Source: BCD1 sp942492125
GTDB lineage: Bacteria; Bacteroidota; Bacteroidia; Chitinophagales; Saprospiraceae
Assembly (NCBI GenBank): GCA_942492125.1
Contig: CALODM010000035.1
Location: 434,001-498,000 of the forward strand
Length of the DNA: 64,000 nucleotides
Direction: 5' to 3'
Below are positions 28,089-38,274 of this stretch, one piece after another. Every line of letters begins with the position of its first letter. Within the stretch, counting starts at the first letter, position 1. The translations under genes and the position numbers were made by a program. The notes below the pieces were generated by a model. The model saw only the letters and a program-made list of their open reading frames with translations. It was not told where the DNA came from and did no database searches.

Positions 28089-28538
28089 TTATTTTGCGTC
28101 GGGAATATCATTTAAAAACGCCCAGGATTTCTGTTCGTAATTCATTTGGCAGCAATAGGTTTGTACACCGTTGGTTACCAGCAGATAATCGACTTCGAAA
28201 GACATATTGTAGATGGCGATTTGCCGGAAAACATCCTGGGTGATTTTTACTTTCGGGGCCTTACATTCCACCAGCATTGTGGGCCTGGTATCCTTATCAA
28301 AAATGAGTAAATCACAACGCTTGCTGAGGTTGTTAACTTTCAATCCCCTTTCAACAGCGATTACATTTTTGGAATACCCCTTAGCTTCGATTAAATAAAT
28401 GATCAACAACTGCCTTACCAGTTCCTCGGGTAATAACATCAACCATTTACTTCTGATGAAATCAAACACATATATGATGCCTTCTTCCTTTTTAAGTCGA
28501 AGTTTGGATTTATATGGATTGAGATCAATGGGGATCAT
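28089..28538 (-). CDS. HsdR N-terminal-domain (PD-(D/E)xK-like) protein
   Basis: 149-aa stand-alone protein related to the N-terminal nuclease domain of type I restriction R subunits. The nuclease-like signature is KRCDLLIFDKDTRPTMLVECKAP: an Asp in RCDLL and the E-x-K motif in ECK, about residues 72-95. It has no helicase, specificity or methylase partners here, so it is not part of a restriction system in this window. Such stand-alone proteins are common and uncharacterised in Bacteroidota, often beside housekeeping genes. It starts one base after the fsa stop codon, so translation is probably coupled. Confidence 0.82.
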   Translation of the reverse strand: MIPIDLNPYKSKLRLKKEEGIIYVFDFIRSKWLMLLPEELVRQLLIIYLIEAKGYSKNVIAVERGLKVNNLSKRCDLLIFDKDTRPTMLVECKAPKVKITQDVFRQIAIYNMSFEVDYLLVTNGVQTYCCQMNYEQKSWAFLNDIPDAK

Positions 28539-28539
28539 T

Positions 28540-29199
28540 TTATTGATTTCCCTTTTGGTGATCTGCCAGGAATTTAGCCAGGCCTATATCGGTTAGTGGA
28601 TGTTTAAGGAGTCCCATGATAGAATCCAGCGGGCAGGTTACAACATCAGCACCGGCAAGTCCGGCATCGATAATATGCTTGGCGTTTCGGATGGAAGCAG
28701 CCAGGATCAAGGTATCAAAACCCTGGATAGCATACAACTCGGCAATTTGACGAATCAGATCTATGCTATTCCAGTTGATATCATCAATACGCCCCATGAA
28801 GGGAGATAAATAGGTAGCTCCGGCTTTGGCAGCCAGCAAGGCCTGACCTGCTGAAAACACAAGCGTACAATTGGTACGAATGCCATTATCCGTAAAATAC
28901 CTGATAGCTTTCACACCTTCTTTAATGATAGGCACCTTGACCACAATGTTAGGCGCCAGAGCAGCCAGTTCCTCCCCTTCCCTGATCATGCCTTCAAAAT
29001 CCGTGGAAATAACTTCAGCACTGACATCTCCGCCTTCCACGATTTTACATATCTCCTGATAATGTTTGAAGATATTTTCTTTTCCGGTGATGCCTTCTTT
29101 GGCCATAAGAGAAGGATTGGTCGTAACACCGTCAAGGATTCCCAGGTCTTTGGCTTCCTGAATTTGATCAAGGTTGGCTGTGTCAATGAAGAACTTCAT
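28540..29199 (-). CDS. fsa: Transaldolase-like fructose-6-phosphate aldolase
   Basis: 219-aa small transaldolase of the FSA/TalC group (E. coli FsaA is 220 aa). The start MKFFIDTANLDQIQEA, the conserved GVTTNPSL (24-31), and the Schiff-base lysine K88 in NIVVKVPI are diagnostic. It acts on dihydroxyacetone or sedoheptulose/fructose phosphates in the cytoplasm; from sequence alone, transaldolase or fructose-6-phosphate aldolase activity cannot be told apart. The SRP RNA gene lies upstream and the HsdR_N gene follows directly. Confidence 0.88.
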   Translation of the reverse strand: MKFFIDTANLDQIQEAKDLGILDGVTTNPSLMAKEGITGKENIFKHYQEICKIVEGGDVSAEVISTDFEGMIREGEELAALAPNIVVKVPIIKEGVKAIRYFTDNGIRTNCTLVFSAGQALLAAKAGATYLSPFMGRIDDINWNSIDLIRQIAELYAIQGFDTLILAASIRNAKHIIDAGLAGADVVTCPLDSIMGLLKHPLTDIGLAKFLADHQKGNQ

Positions 29200-29271
29200 A
29201 AGCGTATTAATTATTAAAAGATAAGTCTGAAAATTATTGAAATCAGTTTAAATTTCAAATGAATCAAGATC

Positions 29272-29374
29272 AAAAAAAATAAGGTGAGACAACATACCGA
29301 CTGCTCAACCTCCTACCCTTGCTGCGTTTCCGCCCTGGGGGAGTTCAGAAGGAGCTTGTCGTATGCCGCTCACC
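29272..29374 (-). ncRNA. ffs: Signal recognition particle RNA (small, 4.5S type)
   Basis: The minus strand holds the conserved SRP apical domain, CAGGGCGGAAACGCAGCAAG with the GGAA tetraloop, flanked by pairing arms. The outer helix GGTGAG/CTCACC closes the RNA at 29369-29374 and 29283-29288, giving a mature form of about 92 nt, followed by TTATTTTTTTT (29272-29282), so the closing helix doubles as terminator. A consensus promoter sits immediately upstream. It binds Ffh for cotranslational targeting to the inner membrane. Confidence 0.93.
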
Positions 29375-29379
29375 GGCCG

Positions 29380-29410
29380 CAAAAGTATAAAAAATTAACA
29401 ACAAGACAAA
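29380..29410 (-). promoter_or_regulatory. Consensus promoter of the SRP RNA
   Basis: On the minus strand TTTG (29410-29407), 19 bases, then TACTTTTG (29387-29380), an exact TAnnTTTG; the RNA starts a few bases later. Confidence 0.75.
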
Positions 29411-29447
29411 GTTTTAACCTTTTTTTAGATTAAAATTTACTGATAAT

Positions 29448-29816
29448 TTAACCTTTGTTTTGATCTTCCTCTTTTGGAATAATTCCGGTCTCCTGGCCGA
29501 AAAAATGAACAAAGTGCTGCATTTGGGAGGCCAGCTTGGCATTTTGAGTAGCTTTGTAATAGGTGTCGGTCAATGAACGCAGCGTCTGAAACATAAAACG
29601 GTCCATTTCATTGATCATCATTTCCTTGGTCCACAGGTCTACCTTAACGGTATCCAGGTCTTTCTTATCGAACAAAGCCAGTAACATGGCTTTTGCCTCT
29701 TGTTTTTTAGGGCCTTCCGGATTATCCGTTGCCTGCCAGATCATTTTCTCAGGAACATTATTTTCATCCCTGTCAATGGTTATACTGATTTTAGCTCTTT
29801 TCGTTTTATCACTCAT
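29448..29816 (-). CDS. gldC: Gliding motility protein GldC
   Basis: 122-aa small protein matching the GldC family (SDKTKRAKISITIDRDENNVPEKMIWQA..., EAKAMLLALFDKKD, LWTKEMMINEMDRF). GldC was linked to gliding/T9SS function in Flavobacterium by complementation; no signal peptide or membrane segment is visible, so it is cytoplasmic. Other gld genes are not nearby. It lies between copA and the SRP RNA on the same strand. Its presence agrees with the many T9SS cargo genes in the window. Confidence 0.88.
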   Translation of the reverse strand: MSDKTKRAKISITIDRDENNVPEKMIWQATDNPEGPKKQEAKAMLLALFDKKDLDTVKVDLWTKEMMINEMDRFMFQTLRSLTDTYYKATQNAKLASQMQHFVHFFGQETGIIPKEEDQNKG

Positions 29817-29848
29817 TATAAATGGGTTGTTACTTAACTAAATTTTAT

Positions 29849-31966
29849 CTATTTAAAAATCTTTTTTCTTTTCAGCCTGATGGAATTACCAATCACGACA
29901 ACATCCGAAAAAGCCATAAAAAACGCTCCCCACATGGGGTTCAAAAACCCCATGGCAGCGACCGGAATGGCAACGACATTGTAGGCAAATGCCCAAAAAA
30001 GGTTTTGTTTTATGGTAATCAGCGTATGCTTGCTGATGCCATGGGCCTGCTTCAGGTGCTCCAGGTTACCGTTGAGCAAAACAATCTGGGCGGATTGGAT
30101 GGCTGCCTGTGATGCATTACTCATGGATACGCCGATCGTTGCTTTGGCCAATGCGGGGGCATCGTTTATTCCATCGCCAACCATAGCCGTAAAGGCAGTA
30201 TCCGAGAGCCTTCCTATGACATCCAGCTTTTCATCGGGCAATTGTTCGCCAAAATAATCCCGGATGCCAACCGCTTTCGCTACTGCAGCTGTTTTTTCTA
30301 TCTTGTCCCCACTTAAAATGTAGGGTCTAATGTGCTCTGCCTCCAGATAATCTATTACTTCCGCTGCCTGGGGTTTCAGGTCATCGGTAATTTCAATAGC
30401 TGCCAGCAACTGGTCGTTCTTTGTAAGAAATATATGCGCATTGGTATTGATACCGCCGTTTTGTAGGGCATTCATTTTGCCAGAGCCAATTCTGTAGACA
30501 TTACCCTCATTATCCGTACCCTCAAGTCCGCTGCCACGGTGTTCTGAGACTTTCAGATCTTTAATGGGAGAGCCGTTAAACTGGCTTTGCATTGCCTGAA
30601 CCAAAGAATGTGCTATTGGATGACTGGAGTGTTTCTCCAACTGATAAATCAGCGCATTAATGGTTTCCTTATCCTCGTCAAAATATTGTATGTTTTTCAA
30701 TTTAAAAGCCCCGGTGGTTAAGGTGCCTGTTTTATCAAAAACAATATTTTTGATTTTGGCGAATATCTCTAATGTCTGACCTCCTTTCACCAAAATGCCA
30801 TTTTTCGCCATCCTGCCCACACCAACCATTACAGCCGTTGGGGTTGCCAGCCCCATGGCACAGGGGCAGGAAATCACCAAAACGGCAATGCCATTCATCA
30901 GGGCTTGTCTGAACTCCAGACCAAAGCCGTAATGACCGATGAGGATGGTGCCTAAAGCAATTAAAATAACGGCAGGTACAAAAATGGCGCTTATCTTGTC
31001 TGCCAATCGTTGTATATCAGGTTTGTCTGCCTGAGCCATTTTCACCAACTCTATCATTTGACCTAAAACCGATTTTTCCCCCGTCGCCTGTACCTGCATC
31101 TTAAAATTCCCTGACAATACCAGGGATGCCCCGACAACCCCTTGCCCTTCGTTTTTATCCACGGGCAGGCTTTCCCCGGTTAACATGGATTCGTCAATAG
31201 AGGCATTTCCCATGATGATCACCCCGTCAGCAGGGACTTTATCACCTTCATTGACCTGAAGGGTATCCCCTCTTTTGATGTCTTTGGCGTCAATACTTAC
31301 AATCGTGCCGGAAGGCATGATCTTTTTTGCCTTTTCCACCTGCAGCCTGGTCAATTCCCCGATAGAAGTTGTGGTTTGCTCTACCGCTCGCTTTTCAAGC
31401 CAGTTTCCAACCAACACAAGGGTGATGATGGTGGCAGCAGTTTCATAAAAAATATAGTCAGGCTGGTAATTAATCGTTCCTACCAGGCTGTAGATAAAAG
31501 CTGCAGTACTTCCAATGATGATCAGTACATCCATATTGGGTACTCCTCCCCGCAAAGACTTCAAGCCACTTACACCAAAATGAGCAACACCGATCAGAAA
31601 AACAGGAATACAAATGGCCAGTTGCACCCAGGGATTCATCCACTCGAGATGCACACCCATCATCATCAGTAAGTGATTCAATAATAATGGGAAAGTAAAA
31701 ATGGCACTGAAAAGTAATTTTCGATTTAAAGTCCACCAACTCTTTCGTGTTCCGTCGTCGACTACTTCATATCCAAGCTTATGAATCCCGGCAATAATCT
31801 TTTCAGAGGAGATCTTCTTTTCATCCTGCCGGTAGCGTACTTCTTTGGTTTGAAAATTCACAAAAACATCCTCCAGTCCCTTGCGCTCCAGAAATCTTGA
31901 AATGGACATGGCACAATTGCTGCAATCCATACCCTCGACTTTCAATTTTATGATATCTCCGTCCAT
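29849..31966 (-). CDS. copA: Copper-translocating P1B-type ATPase
   Basis: Inner-membrane heavy-metal pump. From the start chosen at 31966: an HMA metal-binding domain with GMDCSNC, eight membrane segments, the actuator TGES, the CPC metal site in ISCPCAMGLATP (segment 6), the phosphorylated Asp in DKTGTLTTG, the HP motif in SSHPIAH and the GDGIND hinge. The CPC signature and HMA domain indicate Cu(I) export. The open frame reaches 32011, but an exact TAnnTTTG box at 31990-31997 lies inside those 15 extra codons, which favours MDGDIIKLKVEGMDC as the start. No copper chaperone or regulator gene adjoins. Confidence 0.92.
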   Translation of the reverse strand: MDGDIIKLKVEGMDCSNCAMSISRFLERKGLEDVFVNFQTKEVRYRQDEKKISSEKIIAGIHKLGYEVVDDGTRKSWWTLNRKLLFSAIFTFPLLLNHLLMMMGVHLEWMNPWVQLAICIPVFLIGVAHFGVSGLKSLRGGVPNMDVLIIIGSTAAFIYSLVGTINYQPDYIFYETAATIITLVLVGNWLEKRAVEQTTTSIGELTRLQVEKAKKIMPSGTIVSIDAKDIKRGDTLQVNEGDKVPADGVIIMGNASIDESMLTGESLPVDKNEGQGVVGASLVLSGNFKMQVQATGEKSVLGQMIELVKMAQADKPDIQRLADKISAIFVPAVILIALGTILIGHYGFGLEFRQALMNGIAVLVISCPCAMGLATPTAVMVGVGRMAKNGILVKGGQTLEIFAKIKNIVFDKTGTLTTGAFKLKNIQYFDEDKETINALIYQLEKHSSHPIAHSLVQAMQSQFNGSPIKDLKVSEHRGSGLEGTDNEGNVYRIGSGKMNALQNGGINTNAHIFLTKNDQLLAAIEITDDLKPQAAEVIDYLEAEHIRPYILSGDKIEKTAAVAKAVGIRDYFGEQLPDEKLDVIGRLSDTAFTAMVGDGINDAPALAKATIGVSMSNASQAAIQSAQIVLLNGNLEHLKQAHGISKHTLITIKQNLFWAFAYNVVAIPVAAMGFLNPMWGAFFMAFSDVVVIGNSIRLKRKKIFK

Positions 31967-31989
31967 TGATATTTTATTTAAAATTGTGC

Positions 31990-31997
31990 CAAAATTA
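31990..31997 (-). promoter_or_regulatory. -7 box of copA
   Basis: TAATTTTG on the minus strand, an exact TAnnTTTG, 24 bases before the preferred copA start; the upstream element is unclear. Confidence 0.45.
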
Positions 31998-32573
31998 AAC
32001 AAGTTCTTCAACTATCTTAGCACCGCTGCAAAAAAGAAAGCAACGGTATCTTTATTACTTTTTTATTTCTTAATAAGACTATTTATAGTTTTTCCTGAAA
32101 ATTATTGCGTTCTGGATTATATTGTCCCGTCATTATTTATTAAAACCAGATGGAGAGAAATAAGTTTTCCGATTTTTACTGCAGCCTCTAAGTGTTTTAG
32201 GTTTCCCCTAATAAACTGTTTATTGTTTTACCCCTTACGGTGAATGCTAAATTTAGAACTGCAGAATTCGGAAAGTAGAAGGTAGAAGTTCGTTGATTTA
32301 AAGCGGAAGTTTTATGCTTCCTGGGAATAATAAGGTTTCAGAAACTCATTTTGCAAAAAACGTAAAACTCAAAGAATCTGGATTTGTTGAAGAAATACAA
32401 TGAGCCGTTTTGAGGCATTAGTTTAAAAAAACGCCTGAAGAGCGGATAAAACACTCCTAAAAGTCCAAAAAAATTAGAACAAATAACGGTTTCTACTTTT
32501 TCGGCTCACTGTTTATTTTGTTTATCATTAACTTTAAATTTTTAAATCTAAAAAATACTGTAAAAGTTTGATT
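31998..32573. other. 576-bp gene-free divergent intergenic region
   Basis: AT-rich spacer between the divergent copA and lipoprotein genes. No convincing open frame, RNA fold or repeat was seen; near-consensus promoter sequence (TATTTTG, about 32513) faces the lipoprotein gene. Confidence 0.4.
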
Positions 32574-33368
32574 ATGAAAAAATTATTATTCGCGTTTTTC
32601 GCTTTAAGTATCGTATTTACAGCTTGCAAAACAGATACTGCAAATACCGAGACCGATACCGAAACTAAAGACCAGGAAACTGCGGCTTCCAAATACACCT
32701 TGACCCCCTTCTCTCCGTCAGCAGATTTTTCCGGTGCAGTTTTGGAATCGATGGAATATCAGGACGGGAAATTCTCTTATGTTATTGGAGGTGAAGGATA
32801 TGAACTTGGTGTTCAGACACCAGATGCCGACCAGAAGATGTGTGCCAACTCTGGACAGGGACAGCATATTCATCTGATCGTTGATGATTTGCCCTACGCG
32901 GCAAAATACGAAGCCTCTTTTGAACATGAAGTAACCGATGGGGAGCATTATATTTTATCATTCCTTTCGCGCTCTTACCACGAAAGTATCAAATCAGGAA
33001 AAGCGCATATTGCCGTAAAAACCAATGTTGAAGGTGGCAACATAGTAGCAAGCAAGCCGATTGTGAATGTCCCCATGCTTTTTTACAGCCGCCCTAAAGG
33101 CACCTATGTCGGTAAAAAAGAAACAGATAAGGTGATGCTCGATTTCTTCCTCATCAACGCAACCCTTGGTTCGGATTATAAAGTTAAAGTAGAAATCAAT
33201 GGTGAAGAACATATGGTCGATACTTGGCAACCTTACTATATCGAAGGTATGGAAATGGGTGAAAATACGATTAAGCTTACCCTGGTTGACAAAGATGGAA
33301 AGCCGGTAGATACACCTCTCAACCCTGTTGAGAGGACTTTCAGTTTAAAACCCGATCCAACTGAATAA
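32574..33368 (+). CDS. Predicted lipoprotein of unknown function
   Basis: 264 aa from ATG at 32574; the frame is open two codons upstream (TTG), which is less likely as a start. A lipoprotein signal peptide ends in FTAC, with the lipidated Cys at residue 18, then a Thr/Glu-rich linker (about 19-40). The mature part is beta-rich with GQHIHLIVDDLPY (about 94-106) and, later, an Ig-like region ending VERTFSLKPD. His-x-His could bind metal, but no family is recognised with confidence. Monocistronic, with a strong terminator. Located in the cell envelope. Confidence 0.7.
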   Translation: MKKLLFAFFALSIVFTACKTDTANTETDTETKDQETAASKYTLTPFSPSADFSGAVLESMEYQDGKFSYVIGGEGYELGVQTPDADQKMCANSGQGQHIHLIVDDLPYAAKYEASFEHEVTDGEHYILSFLSRSYHESIKSGKAHIAVKTNVEGGNIVASKPIVNVPMLFYSRPKGTYVGKKETDKVMLDFFLINATLGSDYKVKVEINGEEHMVDTWQPYYIEGMEMGENTIKLTLVDKDGKPVDTPLNPVERTFSLKPDPTE

Positions 33369-33382
33369 TAAAATCCTAACGA

Positions 33383-33427
33383 ACAAAGAACCTGTAACAA
33401 AAAAATTACAGGTTCTTTGTTGTTTTT
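33383..33427 (+). terminator. Rho-independent terminator of the lipoprotein gene
   Basis: A perfect 15-bp stem (33383-33397 with 33406-33420; arm ACAAAGAACCTGTAA) around an A-rich loop, followed by TGTTTTT. Confidence 0.92.
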
Positions 33428-33743
33428 GACAACCGTTTAACTTTTGCTATGGTATCATTCACACTATTTATATATACAAGATTTACCTATTTCATTCATT
33501 TTTATTGCTTCTCAGCGAGAACCTTTTAGACAATTTAACTATCGGAAATATTGCATTTGATTTTTTTTTCCTAATTTGCTTTTAAATTTAGGATCAAACC
33601 CGTTACTTTCACCCCGCCAAAACTACAAGCGGCAAAAATAACACCATCTTTTTTTGCCTCAATGAGTATCGACAATTAACGAGCAAACGTAAAATTAAAC
33701 TCCGGTTTACCCTCCGGACTGTTACAAAAAAAGGACAATCTTT
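33428..33743. other. Upstream region of the TonB receptor, no gene seen
   Basis: 316 bp of AT-rich sequence. No open frame, riboswitch fold or exact TAnnTTTG box recognised; it must hold the promoter for the receptor/hydrolase pair. Confidence 0.35.
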
Positions 33744-36568
33744 ATGAAGTATTCATTACGCAACTGTATACTATACACTATACTAATGTTGTTGTTTCCG
33801 GTCTTTTTAAATGGACAAATTACCATTGAAGGGGTTATCATTGATGAAGATCTTGGCGAACCGCTTATCAATGCTTCTGTACTTGTGAAAGGATCAACAG
33901 ATGGAACCATTGCCGATTTTGATGGTAACTTTGTCATCAAAACGGATCAATCCCTGCCACTCACGCTCATCGTCTCTTTTATCGGATATGAGACAAAAGA
34001 AGTTGAGGTAACTTCAGTTGATAAAAAATTAAACATTAACCTCGGCTCTAATGCGGTAACCATTGCCGCTGTTGAGATCAAAGGCCGCAGAATTTCAGAA
34101 AAACAACAACAGGCAGCTTTGACCGTGGAAACCCTGGACGGTATTGGCATCAAAGAAACGCCTTCCGCCAATTTTTACGATGGCCTGGGTTCACTCAAAG
34201 ATGTTGACCTCACGGCAGCCAGCCTGGGTTTTAAAATCATCAATACACGGGGATTTAACAGTACCAGCCCGGTCAGGTCCTTCAAATAATCGATGGCGTA
34301 GATAACCAGTCCCCCGGGCTAAACTTCTCCTTAGGTAACTTTTTGGGCTCTTCCGAACTGGATGTCAACCGGGTAAACCTGGTGGTCGGAGCCAGCTCTG
34401 CCTTTTATGGTCCCAACGCCTTTAATGGAGTAATCTCCATGGAAACCAAAAATCCTTTTGTGCACAAAGGTTTCTCTGCAATGGTAAAAGGAGGAGAAAG
34501 AAATTTATTTGAAGGAGGTTTTAGATACGCTGATGCCATTCGCAATAAGGAAGGTCATGCCATGATGGCCTTTAAGCTGAATTTCTTCTATTTTTCAGCA
34601 GATGACTGGGTTGCTGATAATTACGATCCGGTATTCGACACAAATACGGATCGCAGTAACCCTGGAGGGTATGATGCAGTTAATATTTATGGGGATGAAT
34701 TCAATGGATCAAATGATTACTCAAAAGTATTAGCTTCTCCGGGATTAGGCATTATCCATCGAAAAGGATACAGAGAGATTGATCTGGTGGATTACGATTC
34801 CAACAATATGAAACTTGGAGCAGCTGTTCACTTCCGTTTACAACCAGAAAAAGAATTCGAATCTCCCGAATTTATCATTGCGAGCAACTACAGTACAGGT
34901 ACCACTGTTTATCAGGGAGATAATCGCTTTAGTCTGAGAAATATACAGTTTTATCAACATCGATTGGAACTGCAAAAAAGAGACAAATATTTCTTCCGTG
35001 TATATGCAACTCATGAAGATGCCGGAGACTCCTATGATCCATATTTTACTGCTCTATTGCTTCAAAGCCAGGCCAAAAAAGATCAATTCTGGAGAGCTTC
35101 TTACAAAAACTACTGGGATATTAACATAGTCCCAAAAATCAAAGCAACGGAAGGTTATCCCAATCCTTTGGATTACCTGGGAATGCCGGATGAATTCAAG
35201 GCTGCAACAGCTGCTTTCCTGGGTTCTCCTGAGATGCAGGACTCCCTTGTCTATTGGCATTCACTTGCTCAGGTTCGTGCTAATGAAGATGATCCCCTAA
35301 ACAGTGCTGAGGCATTCTATGAACCTGGAACTCCAGAATTTGAAGCTAAGTTTAATGATATTACCAGCAAGATTTCGTTTGCAGAGGGCGGAACCAAATT
35401 CTACGATAAATCTGCGTTGGTTCATACCCATGGAGAATACAGGTTCAATGATCTTACAGAAGGAGAAGTTGTTTCTGATCTTGATCTTGTCGTTGGTGCC
35501 AATTACAGGATGTATCTTCCTGATTCTCGAGGTTCTCTCCTATTGGATACTTTTGGAAGAGACATCAATACTTACGAATACGGTATTTACGGAGGAGGAA
35601 CGATGGAAATCTCCAATCGGTTGAAAGTCAATGCTTCCTTGCGTGCAGATAAGAATCAGAATTTCGATTTGCTTTTTTCCCCTGCTGCTTCCCTGGTTTA
35701 TACGCCTGTTCAAGACCATACCATGCGGGCATCTTTTTCTTCAGCCATTCGAAATCCTACCCTTGGGGATCAATACCTGTTTTACAATGTAGGCAGGGCT
35801 ATACTGATAGGCAACCTGGATGGTTTTGAAAACCTGATTACGGTTGAATCCCTTGTTGATTATCTCAACACCAACGATAACGATCAACTGGTATTTTTTG
35901 ATGTTGCCCCCATAAGGCCTGAGAAGGTCAAAACCTTTGAACTGGGATATCGAACGACGCTGTTCAATCAATTTTATGCCGATGCTACCTATTATTATAG
36001 TTTTTACAGAGACTTTATCGGTTATAATCTTGGTGTTGATGCCAGGTTCGACCAGTTGACCGGAAACCCCACCAGGGTTCAGGCATACAGAGTTGCTGCC
36101 AATGCAGTGGATAGGGTTACTACCCAAGGATTCTCCATTGGATTGAATTTCTATTTTTGGAACAATTACGTTGTCAACGCAAATTACTCCTGGAATAAAT
36201 TAAATACGGTGACTGATGACCCTATTATCCCGGCTTTTAATACGCCTGAGCATAAATACAATATTGGAATATCGGGCAGAGATATCAATTTTGCTGTTGG
36301 TGGATTACGGATTAAAAATTTAGGATTTAACGTTAATTACAAATGGATCGACAGTTTCATTTTCGAAGGTTCGCCGCAATTCTCAGGTAAAATACCTTCT
36401 TATTCCTTGTTGGATGCCCAGGTCAATATTTTTTCAAAGAAACTCAACAGCACTTTTAAATTAGGTGCTTCCAATATTTTAAACACCCAAACCTTTCAAG
36501 CCTACGGAGGTCCGCGAATCGGACGATTGGCTTATTTATCAATAACTTATGAATTCAAAAAACAATAG
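33744..36568 (+). pseudogene. TonB-dependent receptor, frameshifted near 34283
   Basis: Outer-membrane receptor of 941 aa when repaired. Signal peptide (ends FLNGQ), a carboxypeptidase-regulatory-like domain (ITIEGVIIDEDLGEPLINAS..., about 28-112), then a plug domain starting IKETPSANFYDGLGSLKDVD. The first frame stops after TSPVRSFK; the next frame resumes LQIIDGVDNQSPGLNFSLGN, the expected plug continuation, so one base (probably a C in the CC run at 34280-34281) is missing. The barrel follows (residues about 250-941) with FSSAIRNPTLGDQYLFYN, ending RLAYLSITYEFKKQ. Ligand unknown. As read, the first product would stop at 181 aa. A secreted hydrolase-like gene follows 36 bp downstream. Confidence 0.85.
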
Positions 36569-36604
36569 TTCAACTTAATCTATCTTTTCAAAAAATTTAC
36601 GTTT

Positions 36605-38188
36605 ATGAAAAAATTCAACATTTTTTTAATTCTTCTTTTCACCCTGGCTTTTATCAATATAAATGCCCAGGAGACCCGCTACATCGACCCTATTTTCACA
36701 AGTACTTCTGTAGAGTCTAATGTAGTCTATGGATCAAATATTTCTATTTTAACAGGTGCGCCAGCAAGTATTAATTTATTAATGGATGTATATACTCCAG
36801 ATGGTGATGACGAAACTTCTCGTCCAGTTTTTGTAGTAATACATACTGGAAGTTTCCTGCCACAGTACTTTAATGGACAGGTCACAGGGTCGAGATTGGA
36901 TTCGGCTGTTGTGAATACCTGTAAACGATTAACCAGCAGGGGTTATGTTGCTGTTGCAGCTACCTATCGTCAGGGCTGGTTACCTTTGGCTCCAGATCAG
37001 AACGTAAGAACCAGTGGTTTATTACAAGCCGCCTACAGAGGCATGCAGGATCTTCATACCTGTATTCGCTTTTTGCGTAAGACGGTAGCTGAAGACGGAA
37101 ATCCTTACGGAATTGATCCTGATAAAATCGGATCTATTGGACTGGGAACCGGAGGATACATTACCTATGGAGCAGGCTATCTGGACGAATACCAAGAAGT
37201 AGTGATTGATAAGTTCATTGATACAGAAACCTTACAACCATATGTAACGGAAGCTGTTCATGGAGATCCTTTTGCTTTACAAGAAGCAATATTATGTACT
37301 CCAAATCATACAGGATATACTTCAGAAATGGACTTAATCGTAAACCTGGGAGGTGCTCTGGGAGATATTTCCTGGATCGACGGTACGGACGATGAGCCGG
37401 AGTCTGTTGGTTTCCACGTTGTAACAGATCCATTTGCACCATACGGAGATGGTCCGGTTATTGTTCCTACAACAGGAGATTTCGTTGTAAATGTTTCCGG
37501 AACCAGAACTGCTATAGGCGCAGCAAATATGTTCGGTAACAATGATGAATTGGCACCTGTCAATGCCCAGGATAATTACTTAAACCAGGTAGTAAATTTC
37601 TATAAAACCATTGATGTCGATTTAACCGGATTAGGACAAGGAGTTGTTAACGTAGGTACAGATAATCTTTATCCGTTTGTAATGCCTGGCTTGCAGGGAA
37701 GCCCGTGGGACTGGTGGGATAAACCTACGCTTGATGCGATTATTCCTCAAATAAATGCTTTGTTCAATGAAGACTTTGATGCGGATACATTGCACATCAA
37801 CAATACAATTACCAGCCCACTCATGGGCCCTGAGCAAGGAAATGCATACCTGGACACTGTCTTCATGTATATGCTCCCTAGAGCTTGTAATGCCTTTGAA
37901 TTGGCGGAATGTATGACCGTTGATGTCAACAATCCGATCGAAGATCAATTGGTAGGGTTTGAAGCGATGCCTATACCCGCGGATGACTATATCACATTAA
38001 ACAGCAAAGAAGAATCTCCAATGAAGAGTGCTTTCTTATTTGATATAAATGGAAAGGCAGTTCGTTCTTACAGCAAAGTAAATACCAGCCAGTTGACCAT
38101 CCAACGGGAAAATTTACCGCCGGGAGTTTACTTTGTCAAAGTGAAATTCAAGGAAGGTTGGTTGTCTAAACAAGTATTGTTTAAATAA
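36605..38188 (+). CDS. Secreted alpha/beta-hydrolase-like protein with T9SS domain, nucleophile missing
   Basis: 527-aa exported protein. Signal peptide (1-21, ending NINAQ), alpha/beta-hydrolase (carboxylesterase-like) domain with INLLMDVYTPDGDD, the oxyanion-type HTGSF (about 80) and the nucleophile-elbow region DPDKIGSIGLGTGGY, where the usual G-x-S-x-G reads G-L-G-T-G, so the serine is absent. A C-terminal T9SS sorting domain begins near FEAMPIPADDYITLNSK. It is likely cotranscribed with the TonB receptor and may be its surface partner, binding rather than cleaving an ester or peptide (inference). A strong terminator ends the unit. Confidence 0.78.
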   Translation: MKKFNIFLILLFTLAFININAQETRYIDPIFTSTSVESNVVYGSNISILTGAPASINLLMDVYTPDGDDETSRPVFVVIHTGSFLPQYFNGQVTGSRLDSAVVNTCKRLTSRGYVAVAATYRQGWLPLAPDQNVRTSGLLQAAYRGMQDLHTCIRFLRKTVAEDGNPYGIDPDKIGSIGLGTGGYITYGAGYLDEYQEVVIDKFIDTETLQPYVTEAVHGDPFALQEAILCTPNHTGYTSEMDLIVNLGGALGDISWIDGTDDEPESVGFHVVTDPFAPYGDGPVIVPTTGDFVVNVSGTRTAIGAANMFGNNDELAPVNAQDNYLNQVVNFYKTIDVDLTGLGQGVVNVGTDNLYPFVMPGLQGSPWDWWDKPTLDAIIPQINALFNEDFDADTLHINNTITSPLMGPEQGNAYLDTVFMYMLPRACNAFELAECMTVDVNNPIEDQLVGFEAMPIPADDYITLNSKEESPMKSAFLFDINGKAVRSYSKVNTSQLTIQRENLPPGVYFVKVKFKEGWLSKQVLFK

Positions 38189-38237
38189 CGGTACCACAGC
38201 TTAAAACCTGCTTAGGCTAAGTCCTGAGGTACATTCA

Positions 38238-38274
38238 GGCCTGAAAGCAAAATGATTGCTTTCAGGCCTTTTTT
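38238..38274 (+). terminator. Rho-independent terminator of the receptor/hydrolase unit
   Basis: GGCCTGAAAGCAA (38238-38250) pairs perfectly with TTGCTTTCAGGCC (38256-38268) and is followed by TTTTTTATTT. Confidence 0.92.

Noticed and set aside
28089..28538. Part of a type I restriction-modification system
   Set aside because: Only a stand-alone HsdR N-terminal-like domain; no helicase, HsdM or HsdS gene in the window.
34343..36568. Separate TonB receptor gene starting at 34343
   Set aside because: The preceding 181-codon frame supplies the signal and start of the plug; the sequence between reads through in frame with one added base.
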